A stretch of DNA of 64,000 nt. It comes from an uncultured Williamsia sp. (GTDB lineage Bacteria; Actinomycetota; Actinomycetes; Mycobacteriales; Mycobacteriaceae). The translations under genes and the position numbers were made by a program. The DNA is taken from positions 186,001 to 250,000 of the forward strand of contig NZ_CANLWM010000001.1 of the NCBI RefSeq assembly GCF_947494875.1. Reading direction: 5' to 3'. Below are positions 16,178-25,032 of this stretch, one piece after another. Numbering within the stretch: position 1 is the stretch's first letter; every line of letters begins with the position of its first letter. The notes under the pieces were generated by a model, which saw only the letters and a program-made list of their open reading frames with translations, did no database searches and was not told where the DNA came from.

Positions 16178-17884
16178 ATGTCGACCGAGAACCCCTCCCC
16201 CGACGTGAAGCCCCGCAGCCGGGACGTCACCGACGGCCTGGAGAAGACGGCGGCGCGCGGGATGCTGCGCGCGGTCGGCATGGGCGACGACGACTGGGGC
16301 AAGTCGCAGATCGGCGTGGCCTCGTCGTGGAACGAGATCACCCCCTGCAACCTGTCGCTGGAGCGGCTGGCCAAGGCGGTGAAGGGTGGTGTGAGCGCCG
16401 CCGGCGGTTTCCCACTGGAGTTCGGCACCATCTCCGTCTCCGACGGCATCTCGATGGGCCACGAGGGCATGCACTTCTCGTTGGTGTCGCGGGAGGTCAT
16501 CGCCGACAGCGTCGAGACCGTGATGAGCGCCGAGCGTCTCGACGGATCGGTCCTGCTCGCCGGGTGCGACAAGTCGCTGCCCGGGATGCTCATGGCGGCT
16601 GCGCGTCTCGACCTCGCGAGCGTGTTCCTCTACGCCGGATCGACGCTCCCGGGGTTCGCGACGCTCTCCGACGGCAGCGAGCACCAGGTGACGATCATCG
16701 ACGCCTTCGAGGCCGTCGGCGCCTGCTCCCGCGGGCTGATGTCCCGCGAGGACGTCGACACCATCGAGCGCGCGATCTGCCCGGGCGAGGGTGCCTGCGG
16801 CGGCATGTACACCGCCAACACGATGGCGAGCGCCGCCGAGGCGCTGGGGATGTCGTTGCCGGGCAGCGCATCCCCGCCGGCACCCGACCGTCGTCGCGAC
16901 CAGTTCGCCCACGCCAGCGGCGAGGCCGTCGTGGAGCTGCTCCGTCGTGGGATCACCGCCCGCGACATCCTCACCCGCGAGGCGTTCGAGAACGCCATCG
17001 CCGTCGTCATGGCGTTCGGCGGGTCCACCAACGCGGTGCTGCACCTGCTGGCGATCGCCAACGAGGCCGAGGTCGAGCTCACCCTCGACGACTTCACCCG
17101 CATCGGCTCGCGTGTCCCGCACCTCGCCGACGTGAAGCCGTTCGGCAAGCACGTCATGACCGACGTCGACCAGATCGGCGGCGTGCCCGTCGTGATGAAG
17201 GCCCTGCTCGACGCGGGCCTGGTCCACGGCGACTGCCTCACCGTCACCGGCAAGACGATGGCCGAGAACCTCGCCCACATCGCGCCGCCGGATCCCGACG
17301 GCAAGGTGCTGCGCGCCATGGCCGAGCCCATCCACCCGACCGGCGGCATCACCATCCTGAAGGGCTCGCTGGCGCCCGGCGGCGCGGTCGTGAAGTCGGC
17401 GGGTTTCGACTCCGACGTCTTCGAGGGCACCGCGCGTGTCTTCGAGCGTGAGCGCGCCGCGATGGACGCCCTCGAGGACGGCACCATCACCGCCGGCGAC
17501 GTCGTCGTCATCCGGTACGAGGGCCCCAAGGGTGGCCCGGGGATGCGCGAGATGCTCGCCATCACAGGCGCGATCAAGGGTGCGGGTCTGGGCAAGGACG
17601 TCCTGCTGCTCACCGACGGCCGGTTCTCCGGTGGCACCACCGGGCTGTGCGTCGGACACGTGGCCCCCGAGGCGGTCGACGCCGGCCCGGTCGCGTTCGT
17701 CCGCGACGGTGACCGGATCCGGCTCGACGTCGGCAAGGGCACGCTCGACCTCCTCGTCGACGAGGGCGAGCTCGAGTCCCGCCGCGAGGGATGGGCACCG
17801 CTGCCCCCGCGCTACACCCGTGGGGTGCTGGCCAAGTACACGAAGCTCGTGGGCTCCGCCTCGCAAGGGGCTGTGCTCGCGTAG
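16178..17884 (+). CDS. ilvD: dihydroxy-acid dehydratase
   Basis: A 568-residue full-length IlvD. It dehydrates 2,3-dihydroxy-isovalerate and -methylvalerate to the 2-keto acids, the third common step of valine and isoleucine synthesis. The three cysteines expected to hold the iron-sulfur cluster are Cys57 (ITPCN), Cys130 (AGCDKS) and Cys207 ([12 protein letters not shown]). The catalytic Ser region RFSGGTTG is near the C-terminus. A ribosome site (AGGAG) precedes the ATG, and a separate promoter lies upstream, so it stands apart from the lipases. No other branched-chain gene is in the window. Confidence 0.96.
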   Translation: MSTENPSPDVKPRSRDVTDGLEKTAARGMLRAVGMGDDDWGKSQIGVASSWNEITPCNLSLERLAKAVKGGVSAAGGFPLEFGTISVSDGISMGHEGMHFSLVSREVIADSVETVMSAERLDGSVLLAGCDKSLPGMLMAAARLDLASVFLYAGSTLPGFATLSDGSEHQVTIIDAFEAVGACSRGLMSREDVDTIERAICPGEGACGGMYTANTMASAAEALGMSLPGSASPPAPDRRRDQFAHASGEAVVELLRRGITARDILTREAFENAIAVVMAFGGSTNAVLHLLAIANEAEVELTLDDFTRIGSRVPHLADVKPFGKHVMTDVDQIGGVPVVMKALLDAGLVHGDCLTVTGKTMAENLAHIAPPDPDGKVLRAMAEPIHPTGGITILKGSLAPGGAVVKSAGFDSDVFEGTARVFERERAAMDALEDGTITAGDVVVIRYEGPKGGPGMREMLAITGAIKGAGLGKDVLLLTDGRFSGGTTGLCVGHVAPEAVDAGPVAFVRDGDRIRLDVGKGTLDLLVDEGELESRREGWAPLPPRYTRGVLAKYTKLVGSASQGAVLA

Positions 17885-17891
17885 GGGCTCG

Positions 17892-17897
17892 TAGGGT
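17892..17897 (+). promoter_or_regulatory. -10 box of leaderless promoter (SRPBCC gene)
   Basis: TAGGGT, seven bases before the ATG at 17905. Confidence 0.5.
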
Positions 17898-17904
17898 CGT
17901 GGAC

Positions 17905-18306
17905 ATGCGCCTCGGACTCCGCCATGCCATGCCGACGGTCGACCGGGCGATGCCTGTCCCGCCGGAGGCGGCCTGGGACGTCATCACCGACCTCGAGGCG
18001 TGGCCGGTGTGGGGTCCGTCGGTGTCCGGCGCCGAGCTCGACGGCCCGGGTCCGCTGACCGCGGGCTCCCGCGGCCGCGTCTGGACGCCGGTCGGCGTTC
18101 CCCTCCCTTTCCAGATCACCGAGTTCGTCGACGGGCGGGCGTGGGCGTGGAAGGTCCTCGGCGTCCCGGCGACCCGCCACGAGGTGATCCCCACCCGCGG
18201 CGGCTGCGTGGTGAGCTTCGGCGTGCCGCTGTGGGCGCCGGGCTATCTGGCGGTGATGGCGCTGGCCCTCCCCCGCATCGACCGCCTCGCCCGACAACGC
18301 GTCTGA
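17905..18306 (+). CDS. SRPBCC-family (START-like) protein
   Basis: 133 residues. The helix-grip pattern is clear: VDRAMPVPPEAAWDVITDLEAWPVWGPSV at the start, a run of beta strands (GSRGRVWTPVG...PFQITEFVDGRAWAWKV), and a final hydrophobic helix. Members bind a hydrophobic ligand in a deep pocket; the ligand here is unknown. Start choice rests on the leaderless -10 box at 17892-17897. It follows ilvD by 20 bases but has its own promoter. Confidence 0.8.
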   Translation: MRLGLRHAMPTVDRAMPVPPEAAWDVITDLEAWPVWGPSVSGAELDGPGPLTAGSRGRVWTPVGVPLPFQITEFVDGRAWAWKVLGVPATRHEVIPTRGGCVVSFGVPLWAPGYLAVMALALPRIDRLARQRV

Positions 18307-18324
18307 CGCGGGCGGCCGGTCCGT

Positions 18325-18349
18325 GTGACACGGTGAAGGTGACACGGTG
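18325..18349 (+). repeat. direct repeat upstream of enoyl-CoA hydratase gene
   Basis: GTGACACGGTG occurs at 18325-18335 and again at 18339-18349, 14 bases apart. The first copy also forms part of a CCGTGT/ACACGG dyad. It lies 49 bases before the start codon at 18398 and may be a regulator site; no regulator is adjacent. Confidence 0.35.
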
Positions 18350-18397
18350 GAGACAACGGATGCGGCACCGACCGCCCGGTGACGAAGGAGAGACGCG

Positions 18398-19273
18398 ATG
18401 CAGCGTGAGACCGTCCGATACGAAGTGACCGACGGGATCGCTGTCCTCACCCTCGACCGTCCCGACGCCCTCAACGCGTTCACCGTTCAGATGGCCGACG
18501 ACCTCGAGGCCGCGTTCGAGGAGGTGTCCGCCGACCCCGCGGTGGGCGCGGTGGTGGTGACCGGCTCCGGCCGGGCGTTCTGCGCCGGCATGGACCTCAG
18601 CAGCGAGGGCAACGTCTTCGGACTCGACGAGACGCTGCGCCCGACCCTGCAGGACATGCACGACCACTTCGACGACCCCGCCATCGTCAGCGGCGTCCGC
18701 GACACCGGTGGACGCGTGTCACTCGCCATCTTCCGGTGCACGAAGCCGGTGATCGCGGCCATCAACGGTCCCGCGGTCGGCATCGGCGCCACGATGACGC
18801 TGCCGATGGACTTCCGCCTCGCATCCGAGAAGGCCCGCATCGGTTTCGTCTTCGGTCGTCTCGGCATCGTGCCCGAGGCCGCCTCGTCCTGGTTCCTTCC
18901 CCGCGTCGTCGGGATGCAGAACGCCCTCGAACTCGTCTACTCCGCCGACATCGTCGACGCCGCCACGGCCAAGGAGATGAACCTGGTCCGCAGCGTCCAC
19001 GCCCCCGACGAGTTGATGGACGCCGCACTCGCGCTTGCCCACCGCTTCACCGACGGACGCTCCCAGGTGGGCACCGCTCTCACGCGACAGATGATGTACC
19101 GCAACAGTGCCGCCCGGTCGCCCGTGGACGCCCACCGTGTCGACTCGCTGGCGATGTTCTACACCAGCATCGCCGACGGCAAGGAGGGCGTGGCCGCGTT
19201 CCTCGAGAAGCGGCCCGCCGACTTCTCCTCCCGCGTCCCCGACGACCTCCCGGAGACGCTGCGGGACTTCTGA
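18398..19273 (+). CDS. enoyl-CoA hydratase/isomerase
   Basis: A 291-residue crotonase-fold enzyme. The oxyanion-hole segments are GRAFCAGMDLS (about 55-65) and NGPAVGIGATMTLPMDFRLASEKARIGFVFGRLGIVPEAASSWFLPR. The Glu in PEAASSW corresponds to one of the two catalytic carboxylates. It adds water to 2-enoyl-CoA or isomerises the double bond in fatty-acid or side-chain degradation. A ribosome site (GAAGGAGAG) precedes the ATG. It stands alone between the direct repeats upstream and a convergent DoxX-like gene. Confidence 0.88.
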   Translation: MQRETVRYEVTDGIAVLTLDRPDALNAFTVQMADDLEAAFEEVSADPAVGAVVVTGSGRAFCAGMDLSSEGNVFGLDETLRPTLQDMHDHFDDPAIVSGVRDTGGRVSLAIFRCTKPVIAAINGPAVGIGATMTLPMDFRLASEKARIGFVFGRLGIVPEAASSWFLPRVVGMQNALELVYSADIVDAATAKEMNLVRSVHAPDELMDAALALAHRFTDGRSQVGTALTRQMMYRNSAARSPVDAHRVDSLAMFYTSIADGKEGVAAFLEKRPADFSSRVPDDLPETLRDF

Positions 19274-19286
19274 TCCCGGGAGATCC

Positions 19287-19733
19287 TCAGCGGCCGCGTC
19301 GCAGCCCGAGAACGGCGAGGAGCGCCGGGCGACGCAGCAGCACGGCGATCCAGAGCAGCACGCCCAGGTAGACGGCGAACAGGGTTGTGCTCATCAACGG
19401 CTTGTCGGCGTTCCAGTTGGCGCACACCGCGCCTCCCAGGTACGCGGTGATCCCGATCGCGCCGAGCACGGCGGTCCGCGGGATCAGCCAGACGATGGTG
19501 CACAGGGCCAGCACGATTCCCATCACCGTCGCCTGATCCGTGGTGAACCCGAGGTCGGTGGTGCCCTTCACGACGGAATCGGGCTGGAACAGCTTGCCCA
19601 GGACGTCGAACACCAGGAACGCCGCGATCACCACCGTCAGAACCGTCCCGGCGATCCAGGTGCGGGGTCGGCGCGCCTCCACCGGTGTGGTGGGTGTCGC
19701 GACGGGCGTGGTGGTGGACATGTTCTCGCTCAT
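19287..19733 (-). CDS. DoxX-like membrane protein
   Basis: 148 residues from the ATG at 19733, which has a good ribosome site (AGGGAG). A Thr/Pro-rich cytosolic head of about 30 residues precedes four membrane helices. The FDVLGKLF turn after helix 1 and the FTTDQATVMGIVLALC and GGAVCANWN segments fit the DoxX-like family. Function is unknown for most members; some take part in redox or thiol homeostasis. It converges on the enoyl-CoA hydratase gene, 13 bases apart, and diverges from the DUF2231 gene. Confidence 0.75.
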   Translation of the reverse strand: MSENMSTTTPVATPTTPVEARRPRTWIAGTVLTVVIAAFLVFDVLGKLFQPDSVVKGTTDLGFTTDQATVMGIVLALCTIVWLIPRTAVLGAIGITAYLGGAVCANWNADKPLMSTTLFAVYLGVLLWIAVLLRRPALLAVLGLRRGR

Positions 19734-19845
19734 GGTGGCTCCCTGATGCCTCGGAGATGACGGTGACATGGGGACAGACCCCGGGGTCGCGCGAAACTCA
19801 TCGCGGGGAATCGGACGAATCCCCCGCACGCGTGCGGTCACGACC

Positions 19846-19851
19846 TACGAT
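19846..19851 (+). promoter_or_regulatory. -10 box of leaderless promoter (DUF2231 gene)
   Basis: TACGAT, seven bases before the GTG at 19859. Confidence 0.5.
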
Positions 19852-19858
19852 CGGTCGC

Positions 19859-20335
19859 GTGGACACCATCGGGGGCATCCCCGCCCATCCCCTCTTCGTG
19901 CACCTCACCGTCGTGGCGATCCCGCTCGCCGCCCTCCTGGGCATCGTCGCGGTCGCCTGGCCGGCAGCGCGGCGACGGATCGGGATCATCGCGCCCATCG
20001 TCGGGCTCGTCGCCGTGGTGATGACCCCGCTCACCACCAGCGCCGGTGAGACGCTGGAGAAGTCGAAGATGCCGCTCAACCCGGATCTGGCCGATCACGT
20101 CGAGTTGGGCGACCAGATGATCATCTGGGTCGCACCGTTGTTCGTGTTCGTCGTGCTCTTCTGGGCACTGCACACACCGGCGATCATGAACCGGGTGCCG
20201 GTGACACTCCCTGCGCGTGCGGTCACCCTGTCCACGTGGGTGTTCGGTCTCGCCATCGTCGTGTTCGGGATCGGCGCGATCGTGATGGTCTACCTCGTCG
20301 GCGACAGCGGTGCACGGTCGGTGTGGCTCGACTGA
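19859..20335 (+). CDS. DUF2231-type membrane protein
   Basis: 158 residues, start GTG at 19859. GGIPAHPLFVHLTVVAIPLAAL at the N-terminus, with two conserved His in the first helix region, and four membrane helices in all match DUF2231, a family of possibly heme-binding membrane proteins of unknown role. The last 46 bases overlap the 3' end of the convergent lactate-monooxygenase-like gene, so both C-termini are encoded on opposite strands of the same DNA (20290-20335). Confidence 0.75.
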   Translation: MDTIGGIPAHPLFVHLTVVAIPLAALLGIVAVAWPAARRRIGIIAPIVGLVAVVMTPLTTSAGETLEKSKMPLNPDLADHVELGDQMIIWVAPLFVFVVLFWALHTPAIMNRVPVTLPARAVTLSTWVFGLAIVVFGIGAIVMVYLVGDSGARSVWLD

Positions 20336-21657
20336 CCGCACCCACAGTCCGCGCGACGCAACACATCCGGTGACAGGTCGCCGATCGACGTCTGCCCCGC
20401 CAGTCCGAGCGTGAGGTCGAGCTCGGCGATGATGTTCGCGACCGCGTCCCGGGCACCGTCGCGCCCGTCGATCGCCAGTCCGTACATGTGCGGCCGCCCG
20501 ACACACACGGCGTCGGCGCCCAGCGCCAGCGCCTTGTAGACGTCGGCGCCGGTGCGGATCCCGGAGTCGAACAGGACGTGCGCGCGCCCGCGGACCGCCG
20601 ACGCGATCCCCGGCAGTGCGTCGAGCGCCGAGATCGACCCGTCGACCTGCCGACCGCCGTGGTTCGACACCACGATCCCGCCGACACCGATGTCGACCGC
20701 GCGCGCGGCGTCGTCGGGATGCAGGATCCCCTTGAGCACGACGGGCAGATCGGTGCGATCGCAGAGGCCGGCGATGTCGTCCCAGTTCAGCGACGGCCGG
20801 GAGTAGATGTCGAGGAAGGTCTGCACGGATTCCCGCGGGACCGGTGAGCGCAGGTTGGACAGGAACGACCCCGGGACCCGTCGTGCCATCGACGCGAGTG
20901 CGGCGACCGCCGACCGCGTGACGCGGACCTTCGGGCCCGCAGGGCGATCCGGCGCGGCCAACCGGGCCGCGACGATGTCCCGGAACCGCGGGTCCGAGGT
21001 GTACTGGGCGATCCCCTCCGCCCGCGCGAACGGCAGCGACCCGATGTTGAGATCCTGTGGGCGCCAACCGAGCATCGTGGTGTCGAGGGTGACGACGATG
21101 GCCTGCGCGCCCATCGCCTCCGCACGCCGGACCAGGCTGGTCACGAGGTCGTCGTCGGTGGACCAATAGAGCTGGAACCAGCGGGGTGCCCCGGACCGCA
21201 CCGCCTCCATCGCGGCTGCGGTCTCCTCCATCGGTGAACACCCCTGATTGGAGAAGATGTACGGCACACCGAGTTCCGCTGCCGCCTCACCGATCAGCAC
21301 GTCGGATCCGGGACGGGCCAGTTCCCCCGCCCCGACGGGGGCGAACAGCACCGGCGCGGGCAGCCGATGGCCGAACAACTCCACGGACAGGTCGCGACGC
21401 GAGACGTCGCGCAACACCCGCGGGACGATCTCCCAGCGGGTGAAGGCCGCCCGGTTCGCGGACATCGTCGAACCCTCACCCGCCCCACCCGCGATGTAGG
21501 CCCATGCCCGCTCGGACATGGCGGCACGGGCTCGGCGCTCCAACTCCGAGAAGTCCGCCGGCACCCGGGGCCGATCACCGAAGACACCGGCGGTGTAGAT
21601 CGCGTTCTGCCGCGCGCGTCCCGGGGATGCGTTCGCGCCGGACTGCTGGTCGGTCAT
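20290..21657 (-). CDS. FMN-dependent alpha-hydroxy-acid oxidase / lactate 2-monooxygenase-like
   Basis: A 455-residue FMN TIM-barrel enzyme. The active-site His and Arg lie in VSNHGGRQVDGS, the FMN phosphate contacts in DSGIRTGADVYKALALGADAVCVGRP, and substrate-side residues in FQLYWSTDDD. The length and extra middle segment suit lactate 2-monooxygenase more than plain L-lactate dehydrogenase, but the choice is uncertain. A Cys pair (DCGCG) lies in the tail. The ATG overlaps the TGA of the upstream DinB gene. The tail overlaps the opposite-strand DUF2231 gene by 46 bases. Confidence 0.85.
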   Translation of the reverse strand: MTDQQSGANASPGRARQNAIYTAGVFGDRPRVPADFSELERRARAAMSERAWAYIAGGAGEGSTMSANRAAFTRWEIVPRVLRDVSRRDLSVELFGHRLPAPVLFAPVGAGELARPGSDVLIGEAAAELGVPYIFSNQGCSPMEETAAAMEAVRSGAPRWFQLYWSTDDDLVTSLVRRAEAMGAQAIVVTLDTTMLGWRPQDLNIGSLPFARAEGIAQYTSDPRFRDIVAARLAAPDRPAGPKVRVTRSAVAALASMARRVPGSFLSNLRSPVPRESVQTFLDIYSRPSLNWDDIAGLCDRTDLPVVLKGILHPDDAARAVDIGVGGIVVSNHGGRQVDGSISALDALPGIASAVRGRAHVLFDSGIRTGADVYKALALGADAVCVGRPHMYGLAIDGRDGARDAVANIIAELDLTLGLAGQTSIGDLSPDVLRRADCGCGQSSHTDRAPLSPTR

Positions 21658-22265
21658 GGCTGCCCTCTCCCGGTGGCGTCTCGCGCCACCTTCTCCAGAT
21701 GCCGTACGTAGGCGGCCCGGTCATCGGCGTCGGGGTGTGCAAGGTTGTCGTTGCCGTCGGTGAGACCCGCTGCCCCGTCCAATGATTCGCGCAGGATGTC
21801 CATGTGACCGGCGTGACGCGCCGTCTCGCCGATCATGTGGACGAGGATCGCGCCCAGGGTGACATCACGTCGTTCGTCCGGCCACCACGGGACTCGCCCA
21901 CGGGTGTCGAGGTCACATCGCGCGAACGTCTGCGCCGCATGGGCCCACGCCTCCCGATACAGGCGGACGACGTCGACCGGGGTCTCGTGGACCGTTGCCC
22001 ACATGTCTGCGTTCTCATCCTCATGGCCTGCCCACGGGAGTTCCGTCTCGGTGGGACGACCGAACACGTCACCGAAGTACCCGAACTCGACGGCGCTCAG
22101 ATGCCGGACGAGACCCAGGAGGTTCGTGCCGGTCGGCGTCAGTGGCCGCCGGAGGTCGTACTCGTCGACGCCCTCGATCTTCCACAGCACTGCATCCCGC
22201 AGACTCTGCAAGCGGGAGACAAGGGTTGTCCCCAGGGAACCGGGCACCTCGTCAGCCACCGCCAT
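21654..22265 (-). CDS. DinB-family protein (DUF664 type)
   Basis: 203 residues from the ATG at 22265. The four-helix DinB/YfiT bundle carries three candidate metal-binding His: LGLVRHLSAVE, GAILVHMIGETARHAGHMDILRE. In actinobacteria such proteins often act as thiol-dependent (mycothiol) transferases or have no known role. A TAACGT -10 box lies 7 bases upstream (leaderless). Its stop overlaps the start of the lactate-monooxygenase-like gene (21654-21657), so the two form an operon. Confidence 0.85.
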   Translation of the reverse strand: MAVADEVPGSLGTTLVSRLQSLRDAVLWKIEGVDEYDLRRPLTPTGTNLLGLVRHLSAVEFGYFGDVFGRPTETELPWAGHEDENADMWATVHETPVDVVRLYREAWAHAAQTFARCDLDTRGRVPWWPDERRDVTLGAILVHMIGETARHAGHMDILRESLDGAAGLTDGNDNLAHPDADDRAAYVRHLEKVARDATGRGQP

Positions 22266-22272
22266 GTGACGC

Positions 22273-22278
22273 ACGTTA
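22273..22278 (-). promoter_or_regulatory. -10 box of leaderless promoter (DinB gene)
   Basis: TAACGT on the minus strand, seven bases before the ATG at 22265. Confidence 0.5.
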
Positions 22279-22401
22279 CCCGCTGGGCCACTGCAGGATC
22301 GCGCAGCGGATCCGCGTGACCGTAGCCGAACAACCAGTGCACTATCGTCGGTCTCTGTAGCGGTTTCGGGGGACACCGCGTGCAGCAGGTCGGGGGATCA
22401 G

Positions 22402-23637
22402 ATGCGTACACCGGGATCCAGGATGTCAGCCATCCTGGACGATCCGTCCTGCGTCGTGCCCGTCTTCCAACCCGTCGTCGAGCCCGCCACCGGGCGCACC
22501 GCCGGATACGAGGCGCTGGCCCGATGGCCTGTCCTGCCCGGTATCTCGCCGGTGGAGGCGTTCGACGCCGCACGACGGTACGGATCGGCCGCGACGATGG
22601 ACTGGTGGTGTCGTCGCCGCGCGGTGGAGGGAATGCACCACCGCGGACCCGGCGCCGCGCGTCACGTGTTCGTCAACGTCGAGCCCGACTGCCTCGCGGC
22701 ACCGCCACCATGGGGTCCCACACCGGTCCTGGCCGATCCCGACGGCACGGAGACCGGGATCCGGGTCGTGTTGGAGCTCACCGAACGCACCCTCCTCGAC
22801 GACCCGCCGACGGTCGTCGCCGGCGTGGAATGGGCTCGGGCCCTGGGATTCGGGATCGCGCTGGACGACGTCGGGGCGCTGCCCGAGTGCCTCGCCCTGC
22901 TCGACGTCGTCGCTCCCGACGTCGTCAAGCTCGATCGGACCCTCACCCAGATGTCCGCGCACGGCCTGGAGGCGGCGCGGGCGATCAACGCAGCCGGTGA
23001 CCTCGCCCGGCGCCGCGGGTCGGTCATCCTCGCCGAGGGTGTCGAGACCGACGAGCACGAGCAGTGCGCCGTCTCGATGGGGGCCACGCTCGCCCAGGGC
23101 TACCGGTACGGCCGTCCCGGACGGCTGCCGGACAGACCGGCCGAGTCCTCGCCGATCCGCATCGTCGACAGCCGTCGCGGCCGCATCCGTTCGCTGCCCG
23201 ACATCCTCGACGACGCACCCACCGCGCTCGGCGACGCCCGGGAGGCCGTCGACGCCTGCGCCCTGGTCGAGTCGATGGCCGCGTCGGAACACCGGGCCGG
23301 CTGCGTCGTCGCGATGGTGCACGGCGCGCGCCACCTGTCCGCGGAGGTCGCGGGACGCTATCGGGGCCTGTCGGGACGACACGCCTTCGTCGGCATCAGC
23401 GCTCCCGGGCTGGGTCCGTCACCCCGTCCCGGCGTGCGTGGCCCCCGATCGCCGGGGCTCCCCGATCCCGGGGCGTTCGCCGTCGCGTCCATCGGTGCCG
23501 ACCACGCCGTCGCCGTCATCGCGTCCCCGTTGATCGCGTCGGACCCCCGGGGAACCGTGCGGTGGTGCATCACCACCGACCGCGACGTCGTCGCCGACAC
23601 CGCACGATCGATCATCGGAACCCTCGCGACACGCTGA
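22402..23637 (+). CDS. EAL-domain phosphodiesterase with C-terminal DICT sensor
   Basis: 411 residues with no membrane segment. An EAL domain spans about 16-250 with its key motifs: YEALARW (Glu37), VNVEP, ELTER, ALDDVGA, VKLDR, AEGVET and QGYRYGRP. The metal and base residues of active c-di-GMP phosphodiesterases therefore look present, although DDVG replaces the usual DDFG. Residues from about 265 to 400 (ACALVESMAASEHRAGCVVAMVHGARHLS onward) resemble the DICT sensory domain. There is no GGDEF domain. The protein probably hydrolyses c-di-GMP under control of an unknown cytosolic signal. It stands alone, divergent from dinB. Confidence 0.82.
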   Translation: MRTPGSRMSAILDDPSCVVPVFQPVVEPATGRTAGYEALARWPVLPGISPVEAFDAARRYGSAATMDWWCRRRAVEGMHHRGPGAARHVFVNVEPDCLAAPPPWGPTPVLADPDGTETGIRVVLELTERTLLDDPPTVVAGVEWARALGFGIALDDVGALPECLALLDVVAPDVVKLDRTLTQMSAHGLEAARAINAAGDLARRRGSVILAEGVETDEHEQCAVSMGATLAQGYRYGRPGRLPDRPAESSPIRIVDSRRGRIRSLPDILDDAPTALGDAREAVDACALVESMAASEHRAGCVVAMVHGARHLSAEVAGRYRGLSGRHAFVGISAPGLGPSPRPGVRGPRSPGLPDPGAFAVASIGADHAVAVIASPLIASDPRGTVRWCITTDRDVVADTARSIIGTLATR

Positions 23638-23654
23638 TCCGCCGATCCCCCGGC

Positions 23655-23660
23655 TACCAT
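23655..23660 (+). promoter_or_regulatory. -10 box of leaderless promoter (MarR gene)
   Basis: TACCAT, seven bases before the GTG at 23668. Confidence 0.5.
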
Positions 23661-23667
23661 CCGGTGA

Positions 23668-24198
23668 GTGGCGTCCACGGCGATCGGAGACGGTGTGGCG
23701 GGTCCGTCCCATCTCCCTCGCGACGAGGGGCTCACCGCCGCGCAGCAGCAGACCTGGCTCGCCTACATGCGTGTCCACCACCGTCTCGAGTACGAGATGA
23801 ACCACCAGCTGCTGTGCGACAGCGGCCTGTCCCTCGGGGACTACACCGTCCTCACCGCGCTGTCGCAGCGTCCCGACGGACGTGCGCGCCTCGGGGTTCT
23901 CGCCGCGACGATCGGGTGGGAACGCAGCCGACTGTCACGACACCTGAGGCGGATGGCCAGCCGCGATCTCATCGAGTTGGCTGCGTGCGAATCGGACGGT
24001 CGCGCAACCGATGTGGTGCTGACCGAGGTCGGCACGCGCGAGTTGGACGCCGCTGCACCCGTGCACGCCGCCTGGGTGCGGTCGGCGTTCTTCCCCGACC
24101 TCGACGACGATCGGACGCGACAGCTCCGCGAGGCGCTGGAGGTCGCCCACGAGAGTCTCCTGCGGACCGGGACGCTCCCCCGACCCGATCAGACCTGA
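23668..24198 (+). CDS. MarR-family regulator
   Basis: 176 residues. The winged helix reads LSLGDYTVLTALSQRPDGRARLGVLAATIGWERSRLSRHLRRMASRDLIEL, with the wing in CESDGRATDVVLTEVG. The WERSRLSRHLRRM recognition helix is typical of the YusO/OhrR-like actinobacterial group. The start is GTG at 23668. Its last 10 bases overlap the 3' end of the convergent SDR gene. The perfect dyad GTGACATGTCAC upstream of that SDR gene (24992-25003) is a candidate target. Confidence 0.82.
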   Translation: MASTAIGDGVAGPSHLPRDEGLTAAQQQTWLAYMRVHHRLEYEMNHQLLCDSGLSLGDYTVLTALSQRPDGRARLGVLAATIGWERSRLSRHLRRMASRDLIELAACESDGRATDVVLTEVGTRELDAAAPVHAAWVRSAFFPDLDDDRTRQLREALEVAHESLLRTGTLPRPDQT

Positions 24199-24935
24199 AT
24201 CGAGCCGCCGTCGACGAACACCTCGCTGCCGGTCATGAAGCTGCTCGCGTCGGATCCGAGGAACGCGACCACGCCGGCGATCTCGTCGGGCCGCCCGACA
24301 CGACCGACCGGCAGTGCCGAGCCGAGTTCGTCGAGGAACCCCTGCTGCTGCTCGTCCGGCACCAGGCCGGCGAGTCCTGGGGTCTTGGTCGGCCCGGGGA
24401 TGACCGTGTTGACGCGGACGCCGCGCCCGGCGAGTTCCGCGGCCCAGGTACGCCCCAGAGAGCGGACCGCCGCCTTCGACGCGGCGTAGGCGCCGAACGC
24501 CGGCACGCCCTCCGACGCCGACGTGGACCCGGCGAGCACGATCGACGCGCCCTCGTTCAGGAGCGGCAGCACCGCTTGGACGGTGAACACCGTGCCGCCC
24601 ACGTTGCGGTTCAGGGTGTCGGCGAGGTGCTCGCGCGTCTCGTCCTCCAGGCTCGCGAACTCCCCGCCCCCGGCGTTGGTGAAGACGACGTCGAGTCCTC
24701 GTCCGCGCGACCGGATGGCCTCGGCGAGTCGCTCGAGGTCGGCGGGATCGGTGACGTCGCCGACCACCCCGGTGGCCGCCTCGCCGATCGACGCGACCGC
24801 GTCGTCGACCGCGTGCGCTCGCCTTCCCGTGATGAACACATGGGCCCCTTCGGCGGCCAGCCGTTGCGCGGTGGCGAGCCCGATGCCCGAGGTCCCGCCG
24901 GTGACCAGAGCCGTCTTGTCGTCGAGCTGATGCAT
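24189..24935 (-). CDS. short-chain dehydrogenase/reductase
   Basis: 248 residues from the ATG at 24935, which has a strong ribosome site (GGAGGG). The NADP-binding TGGTSGIGLATAQRLAAEGAHVFITGRR (Arg pair after strand 2), NAG in FTNAGGG, catalytic Ser in LAGSTSASEG and YAASKAA are all present. The C-terminal FMTGSEVFVDGGS is that of FabG-like SDRs. MarR/SDR pairs of this shape usually handle a xenobiotic or quinone-like substrate. The palindrome 24992-25003 lies 57 bases upstream. Confidence 0.9.
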   Translation of the reverse strand: MHQLDDKTALVTGGTSGIGLATAQRLAAEGAHVFITGRRAHAVDDAVASIGEAATGVVGDVTDPADLERLAEAIRSRGRGLDVVFTNAGGGEFASLEDETREHLADTLNRNVGGTVFTVQAVLPLLNEGASIVLAGSTSASEGVPAFGAYAASKAAVRSLGRTWAAELAGRGVRVNTVIPGPTKTPGLAGLVPDEQQQGFLDELGSALPVGRVGRPDEIAGVVAFLGSDASSFMTGSEVFVDGGSIQV

Positions 24936-24991
24936 GGTGACCCTCCTGGTGTCTCGCACGTCGGGATCTCCGGCGCCTTCGAGACAACTAG

Positions 24992-25003
24992 GTGACATGT
25001 CAC
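24992..25003. promoter_or_regulatory. candidate MarR operator upstream of SDR gene
   Basis: GTGACATGTCAC is a perfect 12-base palindrome, 56 bases upstream of the SDR start. The neighbouring marR gene overlaps the SDR gene's 3' end, making it the obvious candidate regulator. No direct proof in the sequence. Confidence 0.5.
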
Positions 25004-25032
25004 GCTATTCCGGGCGCGTCGCCCCGGGGTGA

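Noticed and set aside
23064-24995. Plus-strand open frame of 643 codons
   Set aside because: It crosses the EAL-DICT, MarR and SDR genes out of frame; Arg-rich shadow.
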